Origin: HK1 sp965221725
Lineage (GTDB): Bacteria; Pseudomonadota; Gammaproteobacteria; HK1
Assembly: GCA_965221725.1 (NCBI GenBank)
Contig: OZ244909.1
Span: 4,047,522 to 4,111,521, forward strand
DNA: 64,000 nt
Direction: 5' to 3'
The position numbers were made by a program, and so were the translations under genes. Below the pieces are notes generated by a model. It did no database searches. It had not been told where the DNA came from and was given only the letters and a program-made list of their open reading frames with translations. Every line of letters begins with the position of its first letter. Position 1 is the first letter of the stretch. Positions 1 to 8,560 of the stretch are shown here, in pieces.

Positions 1-797
1 ATCCACGCCACGATGCGCACCAGCAGCGATGTCCAGAAGGGCATCAGCACGCAGATCATCAGCAGGTTGGAGTAGCGCAGCGGCAGTGTCGCGAGCAGGT
101 GCGCCACCGGATAGCCGAGCGCCAGGCACGCGGCAGTGACGAGGAAGCTGATGAGCAGCGTGCGTACCCACAGGGTCTTGTAGATGCGGCGGTTCTCGGG
201 CTGCTGGATGATCTCGTTGTCGAAGCCGTACTTGAGATCGAAGGCATTCAGGTAGTACCCCGCCGTGTACGGGTCCTTCATGATGGCCAGCGACTGCCAG
301 AACGAGATATCCCCCCACCGCTTGTCGATCTCGATCAGGGTCTCCTTGTAGGGGCCGGCGAAGTCCGGGTTTTTGTCGAGAAGCGCCTTGACCTTGCGCT
401 TCGTCTTCTTCATCAGGCTCTTCCACTTGGACTTCGCGTAGTTCATTCGGGTGCTGCCGCGCCCGATCTGGATTCCGGTGGCGTCCGCGATGTCCTTGAA
501 CATCGCCTCGTAGTGCGGTTCGGGGGGCAGCGCCTCGCCGTCCCACTGCTCGTAGATTTCGAACGTGCGGGGGAGCACTTCGTTGATGAGCTTGTCGTCG
601 ACGCTCCATGTCATGAGGTGCAGGACCGGCATGCCGAAGAGTACGAACAGGAACACCACCGCCGGAGCCACCAGGGCCAGGGCGGTCAGCTTGCGGCGGC
701 GGAGGGAGCGCTGGAGGCTCTCCTTCAGCGGCCGGCCGTCGGCGGTGAGCAACTCGCCGGTGGCCGAGGTGGGGATCTCGATTGCGTTGGCGGCCAT
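1..797 (-). CDS. ABC transporter permease, PotB-like (3' end beyond window)
   Basis: This is the inner-membrane permease of a spermidine/putrescine-type ABC importer, truncated at its C-terminus by the window edge. The ATG at 797 starts a protein with a short cytoplasmic N-terminus, a hydrophobic segment near residues 37-57, and an unusually long charged loop (roughly residues 65-190) before the membrane core resumes. The core includes the LPLRYSNLLMICVLMPFW stretch typical of PotB-class permeases, where a second permease domain interacts with the ATPase. It lies downstream of the binding-protein gene (992-2092) and the ATPase gene (2204-3352) on the same strand, so the three probably form one operon, with a second permease expected beyond position 1. 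The long extracytoplasmic insertion is found in some PotB homologues. The true substrate (polyamine, amino acid or other cation) cannot be read from sequence. Confidence 0.85.
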   Translation of the reverse strand, partial: MAANAIEIPTSATGELLTADGRPLKESLQRSLRRRKLTALALVAPAVVFLFVLFGMPVLHLMTWSVDDKLINEVLPRTFEIYEQWDGEALPPEPHYEAMFKDIADATGIQIGRGSTRMNYAKSKWKSLMKKTKRKVKALLDKNPDFAGPYKETLIEIDKRWGDISFWQSLAIMKDPYTAGYYLNAFDLKYGFDNEIIQQPENRRIYKTLWVRTLLISFLVTAACLALGYPVAHLLATLPLRYSNLLMICVLMPFWTSLLVRIVAW

Positions 798-925
798 CGT
801 CAGATCGTCGGCGTCACGGGGCGGTCTGCCATCCTGCCCGGGCTATCACTGCGGAGCGCGTCACGTCCGGGATGCGCGAGCCGGTGGAGGGGTCGATGGG
901 GCGGGGCGGCGGTGCGCCACCCGAT

Positions 926-960
926 CCACCTCCGGCCGATGCGTGATCGGCCGGAGGTGG
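926..960. promoter_or_regulatory. Perfect 15-bp stem-loop between binding-protein and permease genes
   Basis: Positions 926-940 and 946-960 are perfectly complementary (15 bp) around a 5-nt loop, GCGTG. There is no U-run on either side, so it is a poor intrinsic terminator. In ABC importer operons such hairpins after the binding-protein gene commonly protect the upstream message and lower permease expression; that role is inferred here from position alone. Confidence 0.55.
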
Positions 961-991
961 GTGTCGGCAGGTCATGCGGTTGCTGCTACGT

Positions 992-2092
992 TTACTGCGC
1001 CTGCCAGGCGTCGAAACGCTCCTTGATGGCGTCACCGTTGTCGGCCCACCAGTCCGGGTTGGCGATGATGCTGCGCTCCAGCACTTCCGAGCGGTTCGGC
1101 ATGTGCGGCAGGACTTCCTTGCCGTTGTGGAACCACGGCTCGCCGGCCGCGATGATGTCGAACGAGGAGTTCCGCATCGGGCCGTAGTTGATGAACTTGG
1201 CCTGAGCCGCAAGCTGCTCCGGGGCGCTCGCGAATGCGGCGAACTCGAACGCGAGTTCCTTGTTGGGGGCGCCCTTCAGCACCACGATCCATTCCTCTTC
1301 GAGCACCTGGCCGTCCCACACCGACACGAAAGTGGCGTCTTCGCTCAGGTTCGCGGCCCCGACGCGGCCGTTGTAGGCAAGCGCCATCGAAGCTTCACCC
1401 GACTTCACCAGTTCAAGGGGCTTCGAGCCTGCCGACCAGGACACCGAGTGGTCCTTGATCTTGTCGAGCATCGCGAACGCCCGGTCAATCCCCGCGTCGG
1501 TGTCCATCACGTCGTAGACATCGCTCGGGGCCACGCCGTCGGCCACCAGCGCCATCTCGATCAGGGCGTTCGGCCAGGTGTGGATGCCGCGCTTGCCGGG
1601 AAAGTCGGCGACGTTGAAGAAGTCGGCGATCGATGACGGCGGGGTCTTGCCCTCCCACGCCGGCGCGTCGTAGAACATCTGATACGACCACCAGATCATC
1701 GGCGCCACGCACTTGTTCGGGAGCGGAACCATCAGGTCCTCTTCGAGCGACATTCCGTCCGCGGTCATGACGCGATACTCGTCCGGGATCTCGTAGAACA
1801 GGCCCTCGTCGCAGCCGACCCGCGCCTCGTGGGCCAGGACGTCCACGATGTCCCAGATCACATTGCCGGACTCGACCTGCGTACGGACCTCACCGAGCCC
1901 GCCGTTGTAGTTCTCCCAGTGGATCTTCTTGCCGGTCTTCTGCTCCCAGGGCTCTCCGTAGGCCTTCTGCTGCGACGCGGTGTACGCACCGCCCCAGGAC
2001 ACGACGGTCAGATCGGCGGCCCCGGCCGGGCCTGCCGCCAGTGCCGTCGCGCCCGCGACCGCGAGCGCCCGAGCTATGGTCTTGTGCTGCAT
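992..2092 (-). CDS. Extracellular solute-binding protein, PotD/PotF-like
   Basis: This is the periplasmic receptor of the importer. The 366-residue protein begins with a cleavable signal peptide (Met, Lys/Arg, hydrophobic core, cleavage near the AGA-ADLTVVSWGG junction at about residue 26). It continues as a family 1 bacterial solute-binding fold with the WGGAYTASQQKAYGEPWEQ opening seen in spermidine/putrescine-binding proteins. Start choice is supported by an AAGGAG ribosome-binding site about 8 nt upstream. The gene lies between the ATPase and permease genes, and a strong hairpin follows it. Ligand specificity is uncertain: this subfamily binds polyamines, thiamine, iron or mannopine-like compounds. 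Confidence 0.88.
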   Translation of the reverse strand: MQHKTIARALAVAGATALAAGPAGAADLTVVSWGGAYTASQQKAYGEPWEQKTGKKIHWENYNGGLGEVRTQVESGNVIWDIVDVLAHEARVGCDEGLFYEIPDEYRVMTADGMSLEEDLMVPLPNKCVAPMIWWSYQMFYDAPAWEGKTPPSSIADFFNVADFPGKRGIHTWPNALIEMALVADGVAPSDVYDVMDTDAGIDRAFAMLDKIKDHSVSWSAGSKPLELVKSGEASMALAYNGRVGAANLSEDATFVSVWDGQVLEEEWIVVLKGAPNKELAFEFAAFASAPEQLAAQAKFINYGPMRNSSFDIIAAGEPWFHNGKEVLPHMPNRSEVLERSIIANPDWWADNGDAIKERFDAWQAQ

Positions 2093-2203
2093 GGTTGTCT
2101 CCTTACTTGGTGTGCCAGAGTCTTTGCTGCTGGTTCTGCCTGGTCCTGCTTGGTCTTGTGCGGCGCGTCCGGTCGAGATCGGCTCGGCTCCCGCGCTTCG
2201 GCC

Positions 2204-3352
2204 CTATTTGGAAATACAGTCCAGAGCGCGGCAGTCCTCCGTCAACCAGGCGATCGTTGCCGCCTCCCCTACCTTCAACGGTCGGTGCGCGTGGGTGTTC
2301 GGCACCTTGACGATGAAGTCGTCGTGTCCGGCGACCGTCAGACGGGTTCTGATGTGGTCGCCGAGATAGATCAGTTCCTCCACCCTGCCTTCGAGCGTGT
2401 TCAGTCCGTCGGTGCTCGCGGGGTTGATCTCCGCCCGTTCAGGCCTGAGCGAGAGCGTGGTGCGCGTGTTTGCACCCTCCACGTTGACCGCGAGCGCGGA
2501 GACTTCCCCGCCGCCGCCGTCGACGGCCACGCGGCACTCGCCGTTGCGGACCTCGGTCACGGCACCGTGCAGGGTGTTGTTCTCGCCGATGAAATGAGCC
2601 ACGAAGCTGTTCCGCGGCCGTTCGTAGAGTTCGTCGGGGGTGGAGAGCTGCTGGATGATGCCGTCGTCGAACACCGCGATGCGATCCGACATGGTCAGCG
2701 CCTCGCTCTGGTCGTGGGTCACGTAAACCACGGTTACCCCCAGGTTCTCGTGTATGTGCTTGATCTCGTACTGCATCTGCTCGCGAAGCTGCTTGTCCAG
2801 AGCGCCCAGAGGCTCGTCCATGAGAACCAGCGCGGGCTCGAAGACCAGGGCGCGGGCGACGGCGACCCGCTGCTGTTGCCCCCCCGAGAGCTGGGCCGGC
2901 CGGCGCCCGCCGAAGCCCGGCAGCTCGACCATCTCCAGCGCCTTCGCCACCCGCCGGCGCGCTTCGTCGCGCGACATGCGGCGCACCTCCAGAGGGAAGG
3001 CGAGGTTCTCCTCCACCGTCATGTGCGGGAACAGGGCGTAGTTCTGGAATACCATCCCGATGCCGCGCTTGTGCGGGGGGACCTTGTTGATGGGACGGGT
3101 GTCGAGGAAAATTTCCCCGTGGGTGGCCGGCTCGAACCCGGCCAGCATCATCAGGCATGTCGTCTTGCCCGAGCCGGACGGCCCGAGCATGGTGAGAAAT
3201 TCTCCCTTGGCGATATTCAGGTCGAGGCTCTTGACGACCAGCGTCACGCCGTCGTAACTCTTCTGAACGTTGTCGAACCGGACGTAGGCGACATCCGCGC
3301 CCGCGGCGGCATGAGCGTCCGTCGACGGGGCGGGGGCGCCGGAACCGCTCAT
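2204..3352 (-). CDS. ABC transporter ATP-binding protein, PotA-like
   Basis: This is the cytoplasmic ATPase that powers the adjacent importer. The 382-residue protein has Walker A (GPSGSGKTT), Q-loop (VFQNYALFPHMTV), the ABC signature (LSGGQQQRVAVARAL), Walker B (LVLMDEP) and the switch histidine (VTHDQSEA) in order over residues ~25-260. A C-terminal TOBE-type regulatory region (about 280-382) is typical of PotA/FbpC/MalK-class ATPases. It is the first gene of the presumed operon reading toward position 1. The first ~24 residues (Ala/Gly/Ser-rich) are not conserved in the family, so initiation could be internal. Confidence 0.9.
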   Translation of the reverse strand: MSGSGAPAPSTDAHAAAGADVAYVRFDNVQKSYDGVTLVVKSLDLNIAKGEFLTMLGPSGSGKTTCLMMLAGFEPATHGEIFLDTRPINKVPPHKRGIGMVFQNYALFPHMTVEENLAFPLEVRRMSRDEARRRVAKALEMVELPGFGGRRPAQLSGGQQQRVAVARALVFEPALVLMDEPLGALDKQLREQMQYEIKHIHENLGVTVVYVTHDQSEALTMSDRIAVFDDGIIQQLSTPDELYERPRNSFVAHFIGENNTLHGAVTEVRNGECRVAVDGGGGEVSALAVNVEGANTRTTLSLRPERAEINPASTDGLNTLEGRVEELIYLGDHIRTRLTVAGHDDFIVKVPNTHAHRPLKVGEAATIAWLTEDCRALDCISK

Positions 3353-3657
3353 GCGATGCGGCTCACGGAATGCGCATCGGCGGACGGGAGGTCGGCCATC
3401 GGTGGCCGATTCGGCACGACCCCCGAAATCTCCTGCCGGTTCTCCCGGACAGGCTTCCCCCGCCGCACGGCCGCGACACCAAGCGCCCTGCTCGCCGTGC
3501 CGGTCTGCACCAGAGTGTGCGGCATGCCGACCCCACTGATTGACGAACGCGCATCATCGCGTAGCCAATCTTCGCGATCAAGACTCCGCGTGCGGTCCGA
3601 GGTGGCCCTGCGCGCGCCAGCTCGCTTCCCCGAACGCGACGGCGCGGTAGCTGTCGT
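3353..3657. other. Gap between leuA and the importer ATPase gene
   Basis: About 300 bp separate the leuA stop from the ATPase start on the same strand. I see no convincing gene. The importer promoter should lie here. Confidence 0.4.
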
Positions 3658-5331
3658 TCATCCGGCGAGCAGCCGGTTCACGGCGCCCAGGATTGCGCGC
3701 AGCGATGCGTTCGTGATGTTCGGATGCCGTCCCACGCCGAACAGCACGTCTCCCGATTCGCCCACCACCTCCACGTAGGCCATGGCCGTTGCGTCGGCGC
3801 CGTGCCCGAGCGCATGTTCGTGGTAGTTCCTGACGGTGATCCTCACCCCGCACTCCGTCTCCAGCGCGTCCACGAAGGCGGCGATGGGGCCGTTGCCGCG
3901 GCCGACGATGGTGCACTCCTCGCCGTGGCGGCGGATGGCCGCGGTGAGCACCCGGCGCTCCGAGGCGTGGGTGTCCGGCACCGACCAGTGCTCGACGAGC
4001 TCGTAGGGGCCGTCGTCGCGCAGATACTCCGACTCGAAGAGCCGGCGAATGTCCTCGGAACTGATCTCCCGGCCGCTCTGGTCGGTGGCATCCTGCACGA
4101 GGCGGCTGAACTCGACCTGAAGGTTGCGCGGCAGGTCGATGCCGTGGTCGGCTTTGAGGAGATAGGCGACCCCGCCCTTTCCGGACTGGCTGTTGACCCG
4201 GATGATCGCCTCGTAGTCGCGGCCGACGTCGCGCGGGTCCACCGGCAGGTAGGGGACTTCCCACTGGCCGGAGTTGCTCCGCTCCATCGCGTTCATGCCC
4301 TTCTTGATGGCGTCCTGGTGCGACCCCGAGAACGCGGTGTAGACGAGTTCGCCGGCCCACGGGTGGCGCGGGTGGACCGGCAACTGGTTGCAGAACTCCG
4401 CCACGCCCTTCAGCCGGTCGATGTCGGACAGATCGAGCCCGGGGTCGATGCCCTGGGTGAAGAGGTTCATCGCCAGGTTGACCACGTCCACGTTGCCGGT
4501 GCGCTCGCCGTTGCCGAACAGCGTTCCTTCGACCCGATCCGCCCCCGCCATCACCGCCAGCTCCGCTGCCGCCACCCCGGTGCCCCGGTCGTTGTGCGGA
4601 TGCAGGCTGATGATGCAGCGCTCGCGGTCGCGGAAGTTGCGGATGAACCACTCGATCTGATCCGCATAGACGTTGGGGGTGGCCATCTCCACCGTCGCCG
4701 GCAGGTTGATGATGGCCTTCTTCTCCGGCGTCGGCTCCCACACGTCGCACACCGCCTCGCACACCTCGACCGCAAAGTCGAGCTCGGTGCCGGTAAAGCT
4801 CTCCGGCGAGTACTGGTAGACGATTTCGGAGCCGTTCATGGCCTCCGCGAGTTCGCGCACGAGCTTCGCGCCGGTGACCGCGATGTCGGTGATGCCGCTG
4901 CGGTCGAGGCCGAACACCACCCGGCGTTGCAGGGTCGAGGTGGAGTTGTAGAGGTGGAGGATGGCGCGGTGACAGCCCTCCAGGCTCTCGAAGGTGCGCC
5001 GTATCAGCGGCTCGCGGGACTGGGTGAGGACCTGGATGGTCACGTCCTCGGGGATGCGGTCTTCCTCGATGAGCTTGCGCGCGAAGTCGAAGTCGGTCTT
5101 CGAAGCGGCCGGGAAGCCGACCTCGATCTCCTTGAAGCCCATGCCGACGAGGGTCTCGAACATGTGGAGCTTGCGCCGGCCGTCCATCGGGTCGACGAGC
5201 GCCTGGTTGCCGTCGCGCAGGTCGACGCTGCACCACACCGGGGCGCGGGTGATGGTGCGGGTCGGCCACTGCCGGTCCGGCAGGTCGATCGGCGGGAACC
5301 GCTGGTACTTCTCGATCGGCATCCGGTTCAT
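3658..5331 (-). CDS. leuA: 2-isopropylmalate synthase (long type-2 form)
   Basis: LeuA condenses acetyl-CoA with 2-ketoisovalerate, the committed step of leucine biosynthesis. The ATG at 5331 gives 557 residues, the usual length of the LeuA type 2 subfamily. Visible landmarks are the CSVDLRDGNQALVDPM substrate/metal site near residues 35-50, the SLHPHNDRGTG metal motif (HPHND), FGNGERTGNVD, and a C-terminal regulatory LeuA dimer domain (about 430-557) that mediates leucine feedback. The reading frame stays open upstream of 5331, but that extension lacks family similarity and crosses a homopolymer, so 5331 is preferred. The gene is monocistronic here. A 13-nt poly-C run (coding strand) sits 16 nt upstream of the start and may affect expression. 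Confidence 0.95.
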   Translation of the reverse strand: MNRMPIEKYQRFPPIDLPDRQWPTRTITRAPVWCSVDLRDGNQALVDPMDGRRKLHMFETLVGMGFKEIEVGFPAASKTDFDFARKLIEEDRIPEDVTIQVLTQSREPLIRRTFESLEGCHRAILHLYNSTSTLQRRVVFGLDRSGITDIAVTGAKLVRELAEAMNGSEIVYQYSPESFTGTELDFAVEVCEAVCDVWEPTPEKKAIINLPATVEMATPNVYADQIEWFIRNFRDRERCIISLHPHNDRGTGVAAAELAVMAGADRVEGTLFGNGERTGNVDVVNLAMNLFTQGIDPGLDLSDIDRLKGVAEFCNQLPVHPRHPWAGELVYTAFSGSHQDAIKKGMNAMERSNSGQWEVPYLPVDPRDVGRDYEAIIRVNSQSGKGGVAYLLKADHGIDLPRNLQVEFSRLVQDATDQSGREISSEDIRRLFESEYLRDDGPYELVEHWSVPDTHASERRVLTAAIRRHGEECTIVGRGNGPIAAFVDALETECGVRITVRNYHEHALGHGADATAMAYVEVVGESGDVLFGVGRHPNITNASLRAILGAVNRLLAG

Positions 5332-5347
5332 GGTGGATTTCTCGCGT

Positions 5348-5360
5348 GGGGGGGGGGGGG
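5348..5360. repeat. 13-nt homopolymer (G on +, C on leuA strand)
   Basis: Thirteen consecutive G residues on the plus strand become poly-C in the leuA leader, ending 16 nt before the leuA ATG. Tracts of this length are prone to slipped-strand length change and to sequencing or assembly error. Confidence 0.9.
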
Positions 5361-5563
5361 CGGGTTCCAGTGTAAACGACGGGGTTTCGACCGGCACGCC
5401 ACGCCGCCGCCTGAAACGATCCGGCGCCGCGTTGGGGGTGCGCTCGAGGGGGGAGCGAGCGCGCGGAGACAGGCCAGTTTCGAAGTTGTAGACTGGCCCG
5501 GCAGGGGGTACTGCGCGAGGAAGTTCCGGCCCGTTCTCCAGACCATCGTTCCCGGGAGGTTCA

Positions 5564-5788
5564 ATGTTCGAGTACGACCAGGAAATCGTCGAAGTTCTAC
5601 TCAACGACAACAAGCAGTTCCAGGCTCTGTACGAAGAGCACGACACACTCAAGAAGAAGGTCCGTGACGCCGAACTCGGGGTATTGCCGCTCGATGACCT
5701 GAGTCTCGGCACGATGAAGAAGGAAAAACTTCTCGCCAAGGACAGGATGGCGGCGATGATCGAGCAGTACCGGCGCGAGCACGCCTGA
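5564..5788 (+). CDS. YdcH-like DUF465 small protein
   Basis: This 74-residue acidic/basic helical protein belongs to the YdcH/DUF465 family: a short N-terminal amphipathic helix, then LKKKVRDAE and KKEKLLAKDRMAAMIEQY, matching the family's conserved KLK.KD.I. pattern. Such proteins are widespread in proteobacteria and predicted to form antiparallel coiled-coil dimers; their role is unknown. A purine-rich GGGAGG site lies just upstream of the ATG. The gene reads divergently from leuA and in the same direction as the alanyl-tRNA editing gene 43 nt downstream, so it may share a transcript with it. Confidence 0.8.
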   Translation: MFEYDQEIVEVLLNDNKQFQALYEEHDTLKKKVRDAELGVLPLDDLSLGTMKKEKLLAKDRMAAMIEQYRREHA

Positions 5789-5831
5789 TTCGTCGGGCGG
5801 CTTCTCCCGCGCCGGACATGGAGCGACTCCG

Positions 5832-6623
5832 ATGACCGAACAAGGCCCCGCCGCCGGGGAAGTGTCCCCGGCCACTGGTGAAGCGCCCTTGACCACCGGC
5901 GAAATGCCCCCGACCGCCGGTGAAGTGTTCAGACAGGACGCATACGCGAAATCCTGCCGGGCCCGCATCACCGTGGTGGACGAAACGGGGCTGCGTCTCG
6001 ACCGCACCGTCTTCTATCCGCTCGGCGGCGGCCAGCCGGGAGACACCGGCGAGCTGGTCCTCGACGACGGCAGCGCCCTGCGCATCGTCGACACCCGCAA
6101 GGGCGAAGCCCCGGGCGAGATCGTGCACATCCCGGAGACTCCGGCCGATCCGGGCCTGGCGGGGCACGCGGTCACCGCCCGCATCGACTGGGAGCGGCGG
6201 CATCGGCTGATGCGGATGCACACCTGCCTGCACCTGCTGTGTTCGCTGATTCCGGCGCCGGTCACCGGAGGATCCATCCGTGACGGCAGCGGCCGGCTCG
6301 ACTTCGACCTGCCCGAGAGCACGCTGGACAAGGTGGACCTCACCGACCGACTCAACCGGCTGGTCGCCGGGAATCACCCCGTGGCCTCGCGCTGGATCAG
6401 CGAAGAGGAGCTCGATGCGAACCCGTCTCTGGTGCGCACGATGTCGGTGGCGCCGCCGCGGGGGCAGGGGCGGGTGCGCGTGCTCGAAATCGAGGGAGTG
6501 GACCTGCAGCCGTGCGGCGGCACCCATGTGGCTTCGGTCGGCGAGATTGGACGGGTGCGGGTGACGAAGATCGAGAAGAAGGGGCGGCAGAACCGCCGGG
6601 TCACCGTCGCCTTCGACGGCTGA
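5832..6623 (+). CDS. Alanyl-tRNA editing protein (AlaX-like)
   Basis: This is a free-standing trans-editing deacylase that removes wrongly charged Ser or Gly from tRNA-Ala, homologous to the editing domain of AlaRS. The 263-residue protein shows FYPLGGGQPGDTG (residues ~60-72), the HxxxH zinc motif in RMHTCLHLL (~133), and the second zinc site CGGTHV (~225). Family members usually begin close to the VFRQDAY segment. Here 27 extra residues (5-31), rich in Pro-Thr-Gly-Glu repeats, precede it, so the N-terminus is either a repeat expansion or GTG at 5925 is the real start. The gene converges on the DnaJ-domain gene. Confidence 0.9.
   Translation: MTEQGPAAGEVSPATGEAPLTTGEMPPTAGEVFRQDAYAKSCRARITVVDETGLRLDRTVFYPLGGGQPGDTGELVLDDGSALRIVDTRKGEAPGEIVHIPETPADPGLAGHAVTARIDWERRHRLMRMHTCLHLLCSLIPAPVTGGSIRDGSGRLDFDLPESTLDKVDLTDRLNRLVAGNHPVASRWISEEELDANPSLVRTMSVAPPRGQGRVRVLEIEGVDLQPCGGTHVASVGEIGRVRVTKIEKKGRQNRRVTVAFDG
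5844..5924 (+). repeat. In-frame imperfect ~21-24-bp repeats at the AlaX N-terminus
   Basis: Four degenerate units encode GPAAGEVS, PATGEAP, LTTGEMP and PTAGE in succession between the first four codons and the conserved VFRQD start of the AlaX fold. Length is a multiple of three, so the frame is preserved. Confidence 0.7.
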
Positions 6624-6646
6624 GCGACGGCCGCGACGCCTCCGAA

Positions 6647-7369
6647 TCAATCTCCGAGCAGCAGGTCCTTCGCGGCGTTGAGCTTTGCCGCGAGGTAGTC
6701 CGAGCCGCCCCGGTCCGGGTGGAGGCGCTGCATCAGGCGGCGGTGCGCCTGGATGATCTCCTCGCGCGCCGCATCCGGGTCGACCCCCAGCACCGCGCGC
6801 GCCTCCTCCTTGCTCATCGCGTTCGACTGTGGGTGCCCGGGGGGCGGCCGGTGGTGCGCGCGCCAGTCTTCGTGCACGCGGTCGAGGTACACCTCCAGCA
6901 CCGCCATGGATTGCCGGTCCGACCGGCACTCCTCAAGCAGATCGAGCAGCTCCGGGAGACCGAGCCCGCGCAGGGTGCGTCCCTCGAACCGTCCGCGCAG
7001 TACGGTGCCGTCCATCTCACCGGTGTCGTGGTCGAGCCGCACGCCGAGGTATTCGGTTTCGACCTCGGAGGTCTGGCCCGGCGTGGGGCCGGGCGAGGCC
7101 CCGGCCTTCATGCGCCGGGTGAACCCCCGGATGGTGCTGAAGGTCTGGTACAGGCCGAACGCGCGGTACGCCAGGGGAACGAGCGCCGCGAGCCCCGCGA
7201 ACAGCGGGTGCAGCCGGCCGGTGATCAGCGCGAAGAACAGAAGAATCCCGCCTCCGATCAGCAAGGCCCGGTTGCGAAACCGGCGCTGCTTCGCCTTCGG
7301 AACGCGCTTGTACCAACTGAACAGGAACAGCACCGCGACCAGCGCGACGAGGAGCAGGATGGGGTGCAC
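6647..7369 (-). CDS. Membrane-anchored DnaJ-domain protein
   Basis: This is a 240-residue predicted inner-membrane co-chaperone. An N-terminal transmembrane helix (residues 3-19) is followed by a short basic linker, a second hydrophobic pair (about 36-75), and a C-terminal J-domain (about 180-240) with the Hsp70-stimulating HPD motif (QRLHPDRGGSD) and a truncated final helix ending LLLGD. Having the J-domain at the C-terminus after membrane segments resembles TIM14/DjlA-like proteins of proteobacteria. The gene starts 6 nt after the stop of the upstream VWA-domain gene, indicating a two-gene operon. Partner Hsp70 is presumably DnaK; the client is unknown. Confidence 0.85.
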   Translation of the reverse strand: MHPILLLVALVAVLFLFSWYKRVPKAKQRRFRNRALLIGGGILLFFALITGRLHPLFAGLAALVPLAYRAFGLYQTFSTIRGFTRRMKAGASPGPTPGQTSEVETEYLGVRLDHDTGEMDGTVLRGRFEGRTLRGLGLPELLDLLEECRSDRQSMAVLEVYLDRVHEDWRAHHRPPPGHPQSNAMSKEEARAVLGVDPDAAREEIIQAHRRLMQRLHPDRGGSDYLAAKLNAAKDLLLGD

Positions 7370-7375
7370 GGCCGG

Positions 7376-8092
7376 CTACTTTCCCCGGCCGAATGAGTGA
7401 GCGAGCAACTTGATCGAGCCCCCCTCGCGCCGGCCGAGATCCTCCAGCGACTCACGCCCCCCCGCCGCGTAGACGGCGACTGCGCGCAGCAGGTCGCGCA
7501 GCTCGGCCGCGCTCGACGCGTCGAAGCGGCAGCAAGCCCCCCGGGTGAGGGTCGCGACTTCGCGGAATGCCTGCCCGGCCACGGGGTCGTGGCCTTCGTG
7601 GAACATGAACACCGGAACGCTGAGCAGTCGCAGCGGGCCGGCCGCCGCACAGAGCCGATCGACATCCTCTTCCATGCAGTCGCCGACGAAGACCACGGCA
7701 TCGATCCGTGCGCGTTCGGCCTCGGCCCTTGCGTGGCGCAGGACCCGCTCGATTTGGGTCATCCCCGCCGCACAGCGCACCGCGCTCATGTGACGCAGCA
7801 ACGCTTCGGAGTGCGTGAGCCAGGGCGTCGCCGCGAAGCCGCGGAAGCCGCAGTAGTGGCAGAGCTGCACCGCGAGGCTGCCGACCCGGGCCGCCTCGGT
7901 GAACATCTCGCTCTGGATGGCGCAGGCGCGGTCCCAGGTCGGTTCGCGGCTGGCGGTAGCGTCCATCGCGAAGAGCAGGCGCCCCGGCGCCGTGGTGTGT
8001 TTCGCCGGGGTGATTGCCGCCACGTTGCGCAGGAAGGCGTCGACCTCGGCCGATGTCGACCGCGCAGGCAGCTTGTTGCGATCTCCGGTCAT
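7376..8092 (-). CDS. VWA-domain protein, operon partner of the DnaJ-domain gene
   Basis: This 238-residue protein is mostly one von Willebrand factor A-type domain. The sequence LLFAMDATASREPTW near residues 43-57 gives a D-x-T-x-S metal-dependent adhesion site (MIDAS), and VVFVGDCMEED supplies the later acidic MIDAS residue. No signal peptide or membrane segment is seen, so it is probably cytoplasmic. It ends 6 nt before the DnaJ-domain gene, a pairing I recall from other proteobacteria without a known function. Start at 8092 is supported by a GGGAG-like site; an alternative ATG at 8125 has none. Confidence 0.75.
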   Translation of the reverse strand: MTGDRNKLPARSTSAEVDAFLRNVAAITPAKHTTAPGRLLFAMDATASREPTWDRACAIQSEMFTEAARVGSLAVQLCHYCGFRGFAATPWLTHSEALLRHMSAVRCAAGMTQIERVLRHARAEAERARIDAVVFVGDCMEEDVDRLCAAAGPLRLLSVPVFMFHEGHDPVAGQAFREVATLTRGACCRFDASSAAELRDLLRAVAVYAAGGRESLEDLGRREGGSIKLLAHSFGRGK

Positions 8093-8125
8093 CCTGGCGG
8101 GCGCTCCCGGTCGGCGCACGATCAT

Positions 8126-8560
8126 AGCATCCGCATCTGCCGCGCCCGGGCGGCAGGCTGGCGCCCGGGCGTCGCGAACACCCTGGCCGCCGGCGGGGTC
8201 GGCCGTCGGTGTCGACATCCCCGGCCGGCGGTGTCGATATCCCGGGGTCATCCCACGCTGAATTTTCTTGACCGCGAATCGCCCCCTCAACCGGGAAATC
8301 GGGAAAACGAATCGCCTTTCGGGCCCGAAAGAAACCATTTCGGGGCTCGAATGGCCATCGCTGACGGTCAACCGGGCCGAGACCAGCCACCTCGATAACT
8401 GATCCGGCTGCCAAACGACACGTTCACCGTAGCGTGGGAAAGTCCTGGTCGATATCCCAGGGTCGATATCCCAGGGTCGATGTGGGCAGCGCGTCGATGC
8501 GTCTACAATCCCGGCGTTGCGGTGCGCCTGCCCGTCTCGCTGCCGCCGGTGGAGGAATCC
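8126..8560. other. Divergent intergenic region upstream of maeB
   Basis: About 435 bp without a supported gene, between two divergently read transcripts. It holds several copies of a GTCGATATCCC-type element, one near 8231-8247 and a tandem pair at 8447-8474, and should contain both promoters. Confidence 0.45.
8447..8484. repeat. Tandem 14-bp repeat with palindromic core upstream of maeB
   Basis: GGTCGATATCCCAG occurs twice in direct tandem (8447-8460, 8461-8474), followed by a decayed third unit to about 8484. Each unit contains the palindrome GATATC. The array ends about 77 nt before the maeB ATG, where a regulator could bind. Confidence 0.6.
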
